This document shows positions 17,131 to 25,029 of a stretch of DNA of 35,103 nucleotides, piece by piece (position 1 is the stretch's first letter; every line of letters begins with the position of its first letter). The DNA is from Candidatus Aminicenantota bacterium (lineage in GTDB: Bacteria > Acidobacteriota > Aminicenantia > JAMOAD01): assembly GCA_027067555.1 (NCBI GenBank), contig JAMOVU010000102.1:1-35103 (forward strand). The letters are read 5' to 3'. The notes under the pieces are model-generated. The model saw only the letters and a list, made by a program, of their open reading frames with translations. It made no database searches and was not told the DNA's origin. Both the position numbers and the translations under genes were made by a program.

Positions 17131-17912
17131 AAAAAAATATCCTGCTTATTTTTATAATAATACCATTTATTCTTTCTGTCATTGCATGCGGAGGGCATAA
17201 AGTCAAAATTAATCCAACTATAAAAAAATACAATGAAGCAACTCTGTACTTAAACAATGGAAATATGGAGAGAGCTGAAATCCTTTTAAAACAGGTGATT
17301 AAAAAAGATCCAAATTTTTATCTTGCTTATCATAGCCTCGGTGTAATTGAGCTTTACAAAAGAAATTTTAAAAAGGCATCACAATTGTTTGAAAAAGCAT
17401 TAAAAATAAATCCCTCTTATGCTGAATCATATAATTATCTTGGAATTGCATATAAAGAGATGGGAATGAATAATAAAGCCGAGATGATGTTCAAAAAAGT
17501 TATTGATAATCCTGATTATCCCACCAGAGAAAACGGATACTATAATCTGGCTTTAATAAAGTTCACTGAGAAAAAATATGAGGAAGCTCTTGAATATATA
17601 ACTCACGGTCTTAAAATTAATCCTTCCTTTGCACTGGGATACAATCTAAGAGGCCAGATCTACTCCATACTTAATCAGAACGAAAAAGCAAGGAAAGATT
17701 ACTTAAAAGCAATAAAAATTATGCCTGAAAATCCCCTTTTTAACTTTAATTTAGGGTTATTCTTGTATAAGAAAGATAAAGATTTAACAACCGCTATAAC
17801 TTTTTTTGAGAAAGCGATGGCTCTTTCAAGAGATAAAGAACTTATTAATCTTTGCAGAAAATACTTAAAGGAGATTGATCAACTTAAAAATGAAAGAAAA
17901 AAGCAAAAGTAA
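17127..17912 (+). CDS. TPR-repeat lipoprotein
   Basis: 261 residues. A lipoprotein signal peptide ends in SVIAC, with the Cys at residue 21. Five or more tetratricopeptide repeats follow from about residue 33 (for example AYHSLGVIELYKRNFKKASQ and YNYLGIAYKEMGMNNKAE). The arrangement resembles PilF/PilW-type or NlpI-type envelope lipoproteins that scaffold other proteins, but no specific family can be claimed. AGGAGG precedes the ATG within the end of the cyclase gene. It overlaps the PBP1A gene, so a role in wall assembly is a reasonable inference. Confidence 0.87.
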   Translation: MKKNILLIFIIIPFILSVIACGGHKVKINPTIKKYNEATLYLNNGNMERAEILLKQVIKKDPNFYLAYHSLGVIELYKRNFKKASQLFEKALKINPSYAESYNYLGIAYKEMGMNNKAEMMFKKVIDNPDYPTRENGYYNLALIKFTEKKYEEALEYITHGLKINPSFALGYNLRGQIYSILNQNEKARKDYLKAIKIMPENPLFNFNLGLFLYKKDKDLTTAITFFEKAMALSRDKELINLCRKYLKEIDQLKNERKKQK

Positions 17913-20223
17913 AAAAAGAAAGATTATTAACCTCATTTTAATTGCATTAGGTGTTGCAATAGCCTCCTCCTTAGGTGTGCTTTTCGGAGTATTTTTATCA
18001 TATCAAAAAGGGCTTCCAAAGATTAAAAATCTTGAAGATATAAAACCCTCTGTCGTCTCAGAAGTGTATTCAGATGATGGCAGGGTAATCGGAAGATATT
18101 TTTTAGAAAAGAGAATCATACTGTCTTCAAAAGAGATTCCGGATGTGGTAAAAAATGCTTTTATTGCTGTTGAAGATTCCCGTTTCTACAAACACTGGGG
18201 TGTGGATTTTTATAGAATTATGGGAGCAATAATAAGAAACTTAAAGCATAAAAGAATAGTACAGGGAGCAAGTACAATCACAATGCAGCTTGCAAGAAGT
18301 CTCTTTCTCACCCAGGAAAGAACCCTAAGAAGAAAAATTCAGGAAACACTGTTAGCTCTACAAATAGAAAGGCAGTATACAAAAGAGCAAATTCTTACCT
18401 ACTATTTAAATCAAATCTATCTGGGATATGGAAACTATGGAGTTGAAGCTGCGGCAGAATTTTATTTTGGAAAAAGAGCCAAAGATCTGAGTATAGACGA
18501 AGCGGCTTTACTTGCAGGGATAAACAGTTCTGTTGGAAGATACTCCCCCATTACACACCCTGACAGAGCAATTAAAAGAAGAAATTTTGCGATAAAAAGA
18601 ATGTTTGAAGAAGGCTTTATCTCAAAAAAGGAGTATGAAGAAAATATAAAAAAACCACTCCATATAGTTAAAAAGGATCCTTACAAAACAAATGATTACA
18701 TAGCATATTTCCTTGAAGAGGTTAGAAAATACATTAGTAAACACTATGGAAACAAAGTGCTTTATCAAAGTGGCCTTAAAGTCTATACCACCGTCAACAT
18801 TGAGTATCAAAAGATAGCATATAAAGCTGTTCAAAATGGGTTAAGAGCTCATGATAAAAGAAAAGGATGGCGTTATGACAAAGAAAATATAATAGCAGAA
18901 GGGAAAGACATTGAAACATTCAGCTTAAAAGAGTGGAAAATTCCTCCAAAAAAAGATTGGATAACAAAGGGAGTTGTTTTAAGTGTTACAAGAAAAAAAG
19001 CTAAAATAAAAGTGGGAGATTATACAGCTATTTTAGCCCTTAAAGATGCCCTGTGGACAAAAAAGAAAAGCTTAAGAGCTTTAATAAAGAAGGGAGATAT
19101 CATAGAAGTTAAAATTTTAAATATAAATGAAGACAAAAAGGAGTTAACTGTTTCCCTTGAGCAGGAACCACTTACAGAAGGAGCTCTTCTCGCAATTGAT
19201 CCTCATACAGGTGAAATAAAAGCAATGATAGGAGGATACTCATTTAGAAGAAGCGAATTTAACAATGCAATTCAGGCAAGAAGGCAACCGGGTTCAACTA
19301 TAAAACCCATTATTTATTCAGCAGCTCTTTCAAATGGCTATACTCCCGCCTCCACCTTTATAGATGAACCTGTTACTTTCAACAACAAATGGACAGGTTT
19401 TCAGGATTGGAGTCCTCTAAATTTTGATGAGCAGTACAGAGGACTTTGCACACTAAGGAGAGGAATTGAAGAATCAAGAAATGTTATAACTGCAAAATTG
19501 CTCGAAGCTATAACTCCCGAACTCGCGATAAAATACGCAAGAAGATTCGGTATAACATCTCAACTGCAACCATATCTTTCTCTTTCATTGGGAACACTTG
19601 AAGTATCGCTTCTTGAAATGACATCAGCTTTCTCTGTTTTCCCGAATAATGGAATAAGGATAAAACCTTATTTTATAAAAAAAATAATTGACATGAATGG
19701 AAACATCCTTTATGAAAACAAAATGGAAGTTAATGAAGTTATCTCCCCTCAAGTTGCTTACCAGATGTGCTCACTCCTTCACGGAGTTGTTTTAAGGGGC
19801 ACCGCAAGAAAAGCAAGGGTATTGAATAGAACTCTCGGAGGTAAAACCGGTACTACGGATGATTTCACAGATGCATGGTTTATAGGCTTTTCACCCTCTT
19901 TGACAGCGGGTGTTTGGGTTGGATACAGCATAAAAAAAAGCCTTGGATATTATGAAACAGGAGCAAGAGCAGCCCTTCCCATCTGGATGGAATTTATGGG
20001 GAAAGTTTTAAAAAACAAACCAGATGAAAAATTTCCTGTCCCACCAAATATAAATTTTGTAAAGATTGATTACATGACCGGGCTCTTAGCCACCCCTATT
20101 TGCAAATATGTTATTGACGAAGCCTTTATAGCAGGTACAGAGCCTCAAAGATTCTGCACTGAAGAGGATCATTTAATGGTAAATGATTATTACACCCACG
20201 GAGCCTCTTCACATGAAGAGTAA
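17890..20223 (+). CDS. mrcA: Bifunctional penicillin-binding protein 1A (class A PBP)
   Basis: 777 residues. An N-terminal membrane anchor is followed by a GT51 glycosyltransferase domain: E95 in VEDSRFYKHWGVD, GASTITMQLARS, and RKIQETLLALQIER. There is then an OB-like insert (around 355-430) and a transpeptidase domain with S469-TIK472, S529-R-N531 and K652-T-G654. All catalytic motifs are intact. It polymerises and crosslinks peptidoglycan in the periplasm. The start is uncertain: ATG 17890 is used because it gives a normal basic N terminus, although the AAAGGAG site lies 16 bases upstream; a TTG at 17875 is almost on top of that site. It overlaps the TPR gene. Confidence 0.94.
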   Translation: MKEKSKSKKRKIINLILIALGVAIASSLGVLFGVFLSYQKGLPKIKNLEDIKPSVVSEVYSDDGRVIGRYFLEKRIILSSKEIPDVVKNAFIAVEDSRFYKHWGVDFYRIMGAIIRNLKHKRIVQGASTITMQLARSLFLTQERTLRRKIQETLLALQIERQYTKEQILTYYLNQIYLGYGNYGVEAAAEFYFGKRAKDLSIDEAALLAGINSSVGRYSPITHPDRAIKRRNFAIKRMFEEGFISKKEYEENIKKPLHIVKKDPYKTNDYIAYFLEEVRKYISKHYGNKVLYQSGLKVYTTVNIEYQKIAYKAVQNGLRAHDKRKGWRYDKENIIAEGKDIETFSLKEWKIPPKKDWITKGVVLSVTRKKAKIKVGDYTAILALKDALWTKKKSLRALIKKGDIIEVKILNINEDKKELTVSLEQEPLTEGALLAIDPHTGEIKAMIGGYSFRRSEFNNAIQARRQPGSTIKPIIYSAALSNGYTPASTFIDEPVTFNNKWTGFQDWSPLNFDEQYRGLCTLRRGIEESRNVITAKLLEAITPELAIKYARRFGITSQLQPYLSLSLGTLEVSLLEMTSAFSVFPNNGIRIKPYFIKKIIDMNGNILYENKMEVNEVISPQVAYQMCSLLHGVVLRGTARKARVLNRTLGGKTGTTDDFTDAWFIGFSPSLTAGVWVGYSIKKSLGYYETGARAALPIWMEFMGKVLKNKPDEKFPVPPNINFVKIDYMTGLLATPICKYVIDEAFIAGTEPQRFCTEEDHLMVNDYYTHGASSHEE

Positions 20224-21283
20224 TAAAGAGCTCACAGATCTTTTACAATGCATATCCGCAATTAATAAATCATTAAATATTGAAAGTGTGTTATTCAACA
20301 CAATCTCTCATATTCAAAAAACAATAGGTGTTGAAGCAGTCTCCATCTGGGAGTATGATGAAAAGAAAAATGAACTTTTTTTCAGGGTTTTAAAGGGAGA
20401 GAAAACCGAAAAAATAGTCAACTTACGATTAAAGGAAGGTGTTGGGATAGCAGGAAAAACGTTTCAGGATAGAAAGTTTAAAATAATAAATAATATTGAA
20501 AAAAACAAAGATTGGAATAAAAGTTTTGATAAGATTTCAGGATTTACTACAAAGAATATGATGGTAGGACCTCTTGCAATAGAAAATAAAGTTATTGGAG
20601 TTATTCAAATTATGAATAAAATAAGCGGAAATTTTACAAAAGATGACCTTGAATATTTAAAAATTATCTCATCGCCAATTTCCATAGCCCTTGAAAATGC
20701 AAAGCTCTATGAAAAAAGTAAAAGACTTTTATTTGAAATCTCCCTCTCCTTATCACTTGCAATTGAAAAGAGAGACCCATATACAGGAGGTCATACAAAA
20801 AGAGTTCTGGATTACTCACTTTTAATCGCAGAAGGTTTGAATTTTTCAGCAAAAAGAATTGATAAATTAAAAATATCGGCAATTTTACACGATATAGGTA
20901 AAATAGGAATTCCTGATTCAATATTAAATAAAAAAGGTCCTTTAACCAATAAAGAAAAAGAATTAATGAACAAACACCCTGAAATCGGAGCAGAAATTGT
21001 CTCTCACATAGAAGAAATGGATGATGTTATAGGAGGGATAAAATATCACCATGAAAATTATGATGGTTCAGGCTATCCTTTTGGATTAAAGGGTAAAGAA
21101 ATACCACTATTTGCCCGTATAATCGCTATTGCTGACACTTTTGATGCAATTACCACTGAAAGGCCTTATAAGAAAGCTCTTTCAAAGGATTATGCAATAG
21201 AGGAGTTGGTAAAAAATAAAAACCACCAATTTGATCCAGAATTAATTGATATATTTGTAAAAAAATTTAAAGATCACCCATAA
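20213..21283 (+). CDS. GAF domain-HD-GYP cyclic-di-GMP phosphodiesterase
   Basis: 356 residues from the ATG at 20213, which has GGAG nine bases upstream. Residues 1-160 are a GAF domain, and residues about 175-350 an HD-GYP domain. The HD pair is H226-D227 (in LHDIGKIGIPD), the GYP triplet is at 287-289 (DGSGYP), and further ligands lie in HPEIGAEI, KYHHENYDG and AIADTFDAITTERPYK. HD-GYP proteins degrade cyclic-di-GMP. The GAF domain probably senses a small ligand. It overlaps the PBP1A gene and is the last member of the thpR operon, which thus encodes both a cyclase and a cyclic-dinucleotide phosphodiesterase. Confidence 0.92.
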   Translation: MKSNKELTDLLQCISAINKSLNIESVLFNTISHIQKTIGVEAVSIWEYDEKKNELFFRVLKGEKTEKIVNLRLKEGVGIAGKTFQDRKFKIINNIEKNKDWNKSFDKISGFTTKNMMVGPLAIENKVIGVIQIMNKISGNFTKDDLEYLKIISSPISIALENAKLYEKSKRLLFEISLSLSLAIEKRDPYTGGHTKRVLDYSLLIAEGLNFSAKRIDKLKISAILHDIGKIGIPDSILNKKGPLTNKEKELMNKHPEIGAEIVSHIEEMDDVIGGIKYHHENYDGSGYPFGLKGKEIPLFARIIAIADTFDAITTERPYKKALSKDYAIEELVKNKNHQFDPELIDIFVKKFKDHP

Positions 21284-21337
21284 TTAAAAGCTAACAAATA
21301 AAAAATTAATTCGTATTTTACTATCTGAGGAGGATTA

Positions 21338-22705
21338 ATGACAAAGGTTAATATTGTCTTTCTTCTACTTACAAGTCTATTCCTTTTATTTTTCTTTATA
21401 AGCTCAATTTTTGAAAGAGAGAAAAGAGCTGCTATTGTATCCTCCCTTTTCCTTGGAATAAATATCATTTTTTGGTTCGCTTTAATAGAATACAATCATT
21501 TAAAAACAATACTCTATTTAAATAAAATACTGATAATAGGATTTGTAGCATTCATATTTTTATCACTAATAAAATTTTTCCCCGAAAAAGAAAAAGAGGA
21601 TTTAGACAATGTCGAACTTTTTGATGAAAGGGATCACATGTTTTCCAGAAACAATCTTCAATATTACCCGGAGATTATGGGAAAATATTATAAAGATAAC
21701 CCAGATAAAAAAAAGATAGACGAAAAGATACACAAACTTCCTGAGCTTGGAGAGGAGGGAGCAAAATATTATGATCTTTACCATTCAAAAATTGCAGATG
21801 CAAGCTTTAGAATCCTTGATAGAACCACATTTTTGGTAGAAGGAGAACATTCCAAAATTCAGAAGAAGACAGAACCAGAAAAAGTCACGGAAACTATAAA
21901 ATTCATTGCTAAATATTATGGAGCCGTCGATGTTGGAATTACAAAATTAAAACCGTATCATTATTATTCCTATCATGGAAGAAGAGCTGAAAATTGGGGA
22001 GAAAAAATAATACAAAGGCACAAATATGCAATAGTAATAATTGTAAAAATGGATTATGACATGATAAAAAAGGCTCCTACCCTTCCTGTAATCTTGGAAT
22101 CCTCACGCCAATATGTCGAAGCAGCAAAGATTGCTCATATAATAGCAGAATACATAAGAGTATTGGGCTATGATGCAAGGTCCCATGTTGACGGAAATTA
22201 TGAAATAATTGCTGCCCCACTCGCAAGAGACGCAGGGCTTGGAGAAATAGGGAGATTGGGAATATTAATCCATCCAGATTACGGGCCCCGGGTCAGGATT
22301 TCTGCTGTTACAACAAATCTTAAATTGATAGAAAGCCCAAAAAAAGATTTCAACTACATTCAAGAATTTTGTAAATTCTGCAAAAAATGTGCATACAATT
22401 GCCCGACAAAATCCATAAGTCTTGATGATAGACCACCTATAATCAGGGGATTTCGACATTGGAGCATTAAAATGGAGAGCTGCTATGCTTTCTGGAAAAA
22501 AATAGGAACAGACTGTGCTTTTTGTATAAGATCCTGTCCCTTCACAAAAAAGAATACTTTATTGCACAAATTAGTGAGATTTTACATATCAAGAAACACG
22601 ATAAATCAAAGAATTGCACTATTTTTTGATGATATCTTTTACGGTAGAAATTATAAAATTGAAAGCAATAACTCTTCCTCTTTTTCAATATTAAAAAAAT
22701 TCTAA
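21338..22705 (+). CDS. Membrane-anchored reductive-dehalogenase-like corrinoid/Fe-S protein
   Basis: 455 residues. Three hydrophobic helices lie in the first 80 residues, then a domain resembling the catalytic subunit of reductive dehalogenases (RdhA). Visible parts are YYSYHGRRAENWG, GNYEIIAAPLARDAGLGEIGRLGILIHPDYGPRVR in two adjoining pieces, a first cluster motif C345, C348, C351, C355-P, and a second with C382, C393, C396, C400-P preceded by CYAFW. This is the RdhA spacing and lacks the shorter QueG pattern. The twin-arginine signal of classical RdhA is missing and no RdhB gene is present. AGGAGG precedes the ATG. The substrate is unknown, and halogenated compounds are only one possibility. 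Confidence 0.83.
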   Translation: MTKVNIVFLLLTSLFLLFFFISSIFEREKRAAIVSSLFLGINIIFWFALIEYNHLKTILYLNKILIIGFVAFIFLSLIKFFPEKEKEDLDNVELFDERDHMFSRNNLQYYPEIMGKYYKDNPDKKKIDEKIHKLPELGEEGAKYYDLYHSKIADASFRILDRTTFLVEGEHSKIQKKTEPEKVTETIKFIAKYYGAVDVGITKLKPYHYYSYHGRRAENWGEKIIQRHKYAIVIIVKMDYDMIKKAPTLPVILESSRQYVEAAKIAHIIAEYIRVLGYDARSHVDGNYEIIAAPLARDAGLGEIGRLGILIHPDYGPRVRISAVTTNLKLIESPKKDFNYIQEFCKFCKKCAYNCPTKSISLDDRPPIIRGFRHWSIKMESCYAFWKKIGTDCAFCIRSCPFTKKNTLLHKLVRFYISRNTINQRIALFFDDIFYGRNYKIESNNSSSFSILKKF

Positions 22706-22724
22706 TTGTAAATTAATTTTCATA

Positions 22725-22753
22725 TTGTAAAAGAATTTTTACTATGCTATAAT
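22725..22753 (+). promoter_or_regulatory. perR promoter with embedded palindrome; leaderless start
   Basis: TTGTAA (22725-22730), a 17-base spacer and TATAAT (22748-22753), six bases before the ATG at 22760. A perfect inverted repeat GTAAAA-GAAT-TTTTAC (22727-22742) covers the -35 box and spacer and is a candidate operator for autoregulation. It does not closely match the Bacillus Per box. No ribosome site is present. Confidence 0.6.
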
Positions 22754-22759
22754 AAAATC

Positions 22760-23212
22760 ATGGAGAAAAGAGATTATAGTAAGATTGTTAGGGAATTAAA
22801 GGATAAGGGTTACACTCTTTCAATGGCAAGAATAGCTATTTTAAGATATGTGATGAAAGAGAACGCCCATTACACAGCTGAAGAGATTTACAAAAACCTA
22901 AAAGAGGAATATCCCACACTTTCTATAGCAACTGTGTATAATACTTTAAAACTATTATCAAAGGAAGGATACTTGCAGCAAATAATGATTGATCCAAATA
23001 AGGTAATCTATGATTCCACCCTTGGAATTCATCCTCACTTTTATTGCAAAGTGTGCGGAAAAATCGAAGATATTAATTCTGACATTAAGATTCAATTAAA
23101 CAAAGAAATTAACGGTAATCGTGTGGAAGAAGCCCACATATATGTATATGGAGTATGTAAGGATTGCCTTAAAAAACAAAAATCAAAAAGAGAATCCTTG
23201 TCCTTAAATTAA
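22760..23212 (+). CDS. perR: Peroxide-sensing Fur-family repressor PerR
   Basis: 150 residues of the Fur family: winged-helix DNA-binding domain (YPTLSIATVYNTLKLLSKEG) and dimerisation domain. The structural zinc cysteines are C96, C99, C133 and C136. The regulatory metal ligands of PerR are all present at the same numbers as in Bacillus: H37, D85, H91, H93 and D104. Asp at 85 is the PerR rather than Fur choice. PerR binds Fe or Mn and loses DNA binding when peroxide oxidises its His ligands. It likely controls defence genes and itself, since a palindrome lies in its promoter. The mRNA appears leaderless. Confidence 0.9.
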   Translation: MEKRDYSKIVRELKDKGYTLSMARIAILRYVMKENAHYTAEEIYKNLKEEYPTLSIATVYNTLKLLSKEGYLQQIMIDPNKVIYDSTLGIHPHFYCKVCGKIEDINSDIKIQLNKEINGNRVEEAHIYVYGVCKDCLKKQKSKRESLSLN

Positions 23213-23312
23213 AATTTAAAATTATTAAATTTTCAAAATTTATTTAAAGAGACATCTAAAGTGTTTTAGCAATTAATTTCAAAATTGCATTAGTAATTTC
23301 TTATCTTCCTAT

Positions 23313-25019
23313 TTAGATAAAAAGCTCTCTCAAATCCCCAAACTCTTTTTTCCCATATCCTGCTTTATTAAGCACATCAATATAATGGGTAATCTTATCA
23401 AGGACTTTTTCGGAAGCACCGTATTCAAAGTGAACTCTCGAAAGAAAGAGCTTCACTTCATCCGGAATAACTCCCATTATATCATAACTGATGTTTGCCG
23501 ACTCTTCGGGATTTTTATTTATCCAATCAATAGCCTTCTCTGTTTCTTCGAGAAATATTTGAGCTATTTCAGGGTATTCTTTTAATATTTCACCTTTAAA
23601 AAGCACACCGGCATTGGGTAAATTCCCTTTCTCAGGAAATAGTTTTTCCCAGATATCTCTGTAAGCAATTGATTCAACAATTTCTCCTTTCCCTTCAAAA
23701 ATAGCAAAGCTTGCTTCAGGCTCTCTCAATAGAGCTGTATCTATTTCTCCGCTAATAAGCATATTCTTTATCTCCCCCGGCCTTCCGAAAGGCTCTCCGA
23801 ACACAAATTTAAAATCATCCACATTTTCTCCCAATTCTTTCATTAAAAAGGATGTCACAGCATAGGGAGGAGCTGCTTTAACCAGAGGTAGATATATTTT
23901 ATGTCCCTTTAAATCAGAAAAGCTTTTCGCATGATAACCTTTTGTCAGAATAAAAAAATTATCCCAGACAGCAACTGCCTTCATCTTAATATCAAGGCCC
24001 TTTTGATAAATCTTTGCAACTGCAGCAACAGCAGAAAAACTTATATCAGCTTTACCACTCAAAATCCATCCGAGATGTTTCTCAGTTTTATCCCAGATTT
24101 TAAGCTCTTCAAGCTTTATTTTATCCATAAGTCTTTTAGATTGTAAAAGCCTCATTATTATGGGATAAACAACAGGTGTTGCTGATTGAATTGTCAATGG
24201 TATTCTTCCGCTGTATCTCTTTTTGCTCTTTTTATCCGCTCTTTTTTTATAAAAATACACATGATGCTCAATCGGACTAACCTTATCAACATAAGTTTCA
24301 AAACCGAGAGGCTCTATCATATTAATCAAAGGTGTGGGTTTAAAATACTGAATAATTTTAAAACCATCCCCCTCGGGAGTCTCATTTGCCTTTTTAAGAA
24401 TAGCAGTAAAGGGATCCTCATCCCAACCTCTGACATCTATCTCATCAAATTCATCTTTTCTCTCAATCCAGTTTTCATCTGATTTTTTAGGCGCTCTTTT
24501 TATGTAAAGTTTAAACTCATCATCCTTTACTTCTTCAAGATAAAAAGAATCTCCTGATTCTTTTAACATATTTACAAGAGGAGTTGGATTGAAAGAATTA
24601 ATTATAAGCAATACCTGATTCTCTTCAAGTCTCTTTATTGATGATAAAACTTCTGGCAGAAAGAAATCATCCCTTTCTCTAACATCCAGAAGTACTATTT
24701 GTTTTGCTTTATCAATCCATTCCGGCTTCCCTATTTTTTCCACTTCAGGCTCAAGCATATTTTCTTTAATGCAATTGGGAGCTTTTTCTAAAAGTTCATC
24801 CTCTTTTCCGATAAACCTGTTTACATTGTGCAAAAGTTCACAAATAGAAAAATTACCGAGCTTTGCAACATCTGAGAATGTTGCCCACTGCCCTATTATC
24901 CTGAATATCATAGGATTCTTAAGTTTCTTAAACTTTGGGGAAAGAGTAACCAAAAAATCTTTTAACTCCGGATACTCTTTTAAAGCATCCTTAACTTTTG
25001 TTTTAGCTAAAATTAACAT
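23313..25019 (-). CDS. DUF1858-DUF2249-DUF2249-substrate-binding-protein fusion, cytoplasmic
   Basis: 568 residues without a signal peptide. By my reading residues 1-70 are DUF1858-like (TKVKDALKEYPELKDFLV). About 105-175 and 190-262 are two DUF2249-like, TusA-type domains (LLDVRERDDF and IDVRGWDEDP, each with a NPTPLV or KPTPLI segment). Residues 270-568 resemble the NMT1/NitT/SsuA-type substrate-binding fold (ADISFSAVAAVAKIYQKG, DLKGHKIYLPLVKAAPP, ISGEIDTALLREPEA). DUF1858 and DUF2249 occur with hemerythrin and nitrogen-oxide proteins. A binding-protein fold in the cytoplasm suggests a sensor or carrier and not transport. GGAGG precedes the ATG, 10 bases after the M24 gene. The ligand is unknown. 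Confidence 0.8.
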   Translation of the reverse strand: MLILAKTKVKDALKEYPELKDFLVTLSPKFKKLKNPMIFRIIGQWATFSDVAKLGNFSICELLHNVNRFIGKEDELLEKAPNCIKENMLEPEVEKIGKPEWIDKAKQIVLLDVRERDDFFLPEVLSSIKRLEENQVLLIINSFNPTPLVNMLKESGDSFYLEEVKDDEFKLYIKRAPKKSDENWIERKDEFDEIDVRGWDEDPFTAILKKANETPEGDGFKIIQYFKPTPLINMIEPLGFETYVDKVSPIEHHVYFYKKRADKKSKKRYSGRIPLTIQSATPVVYPIIMRLLQSKRLMDKIKLEELKIWDKTEKHLGWILSGKADISFSAVAAVAKIYQKGLDIKMKAVAVWDNFFILTKGYHAKSFSDLKGHKIYLPLVKAAPPYAVTSFLMKELGENVDDFKFVFGEPFGRPGEIKNMLISGEIDTALLREPEASFAIFEGKGEIVESIAYRDIWEKLFPEKGNLPNAGVLFKGEILKEYPEIAQIFLEETEKAIDWINKNPEESANISYDIMGVIPDEVKLFLSRVHFEYGASEKVLDKITHYIDVLNKAGYGKKEFGDLRELFI

Positions 25020-25029
25020 CCTATCCTCC

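Noticed and set aside
21338-22705. Epoxyqueuosine reductase QueG
   Set aside because: QueG is soluble and shorter, and its second cluster spacing differs. The CYAFW and C-x10-C-xx-C-xxx-CP pattern and membrane helices fit RdhA-like proteins better.
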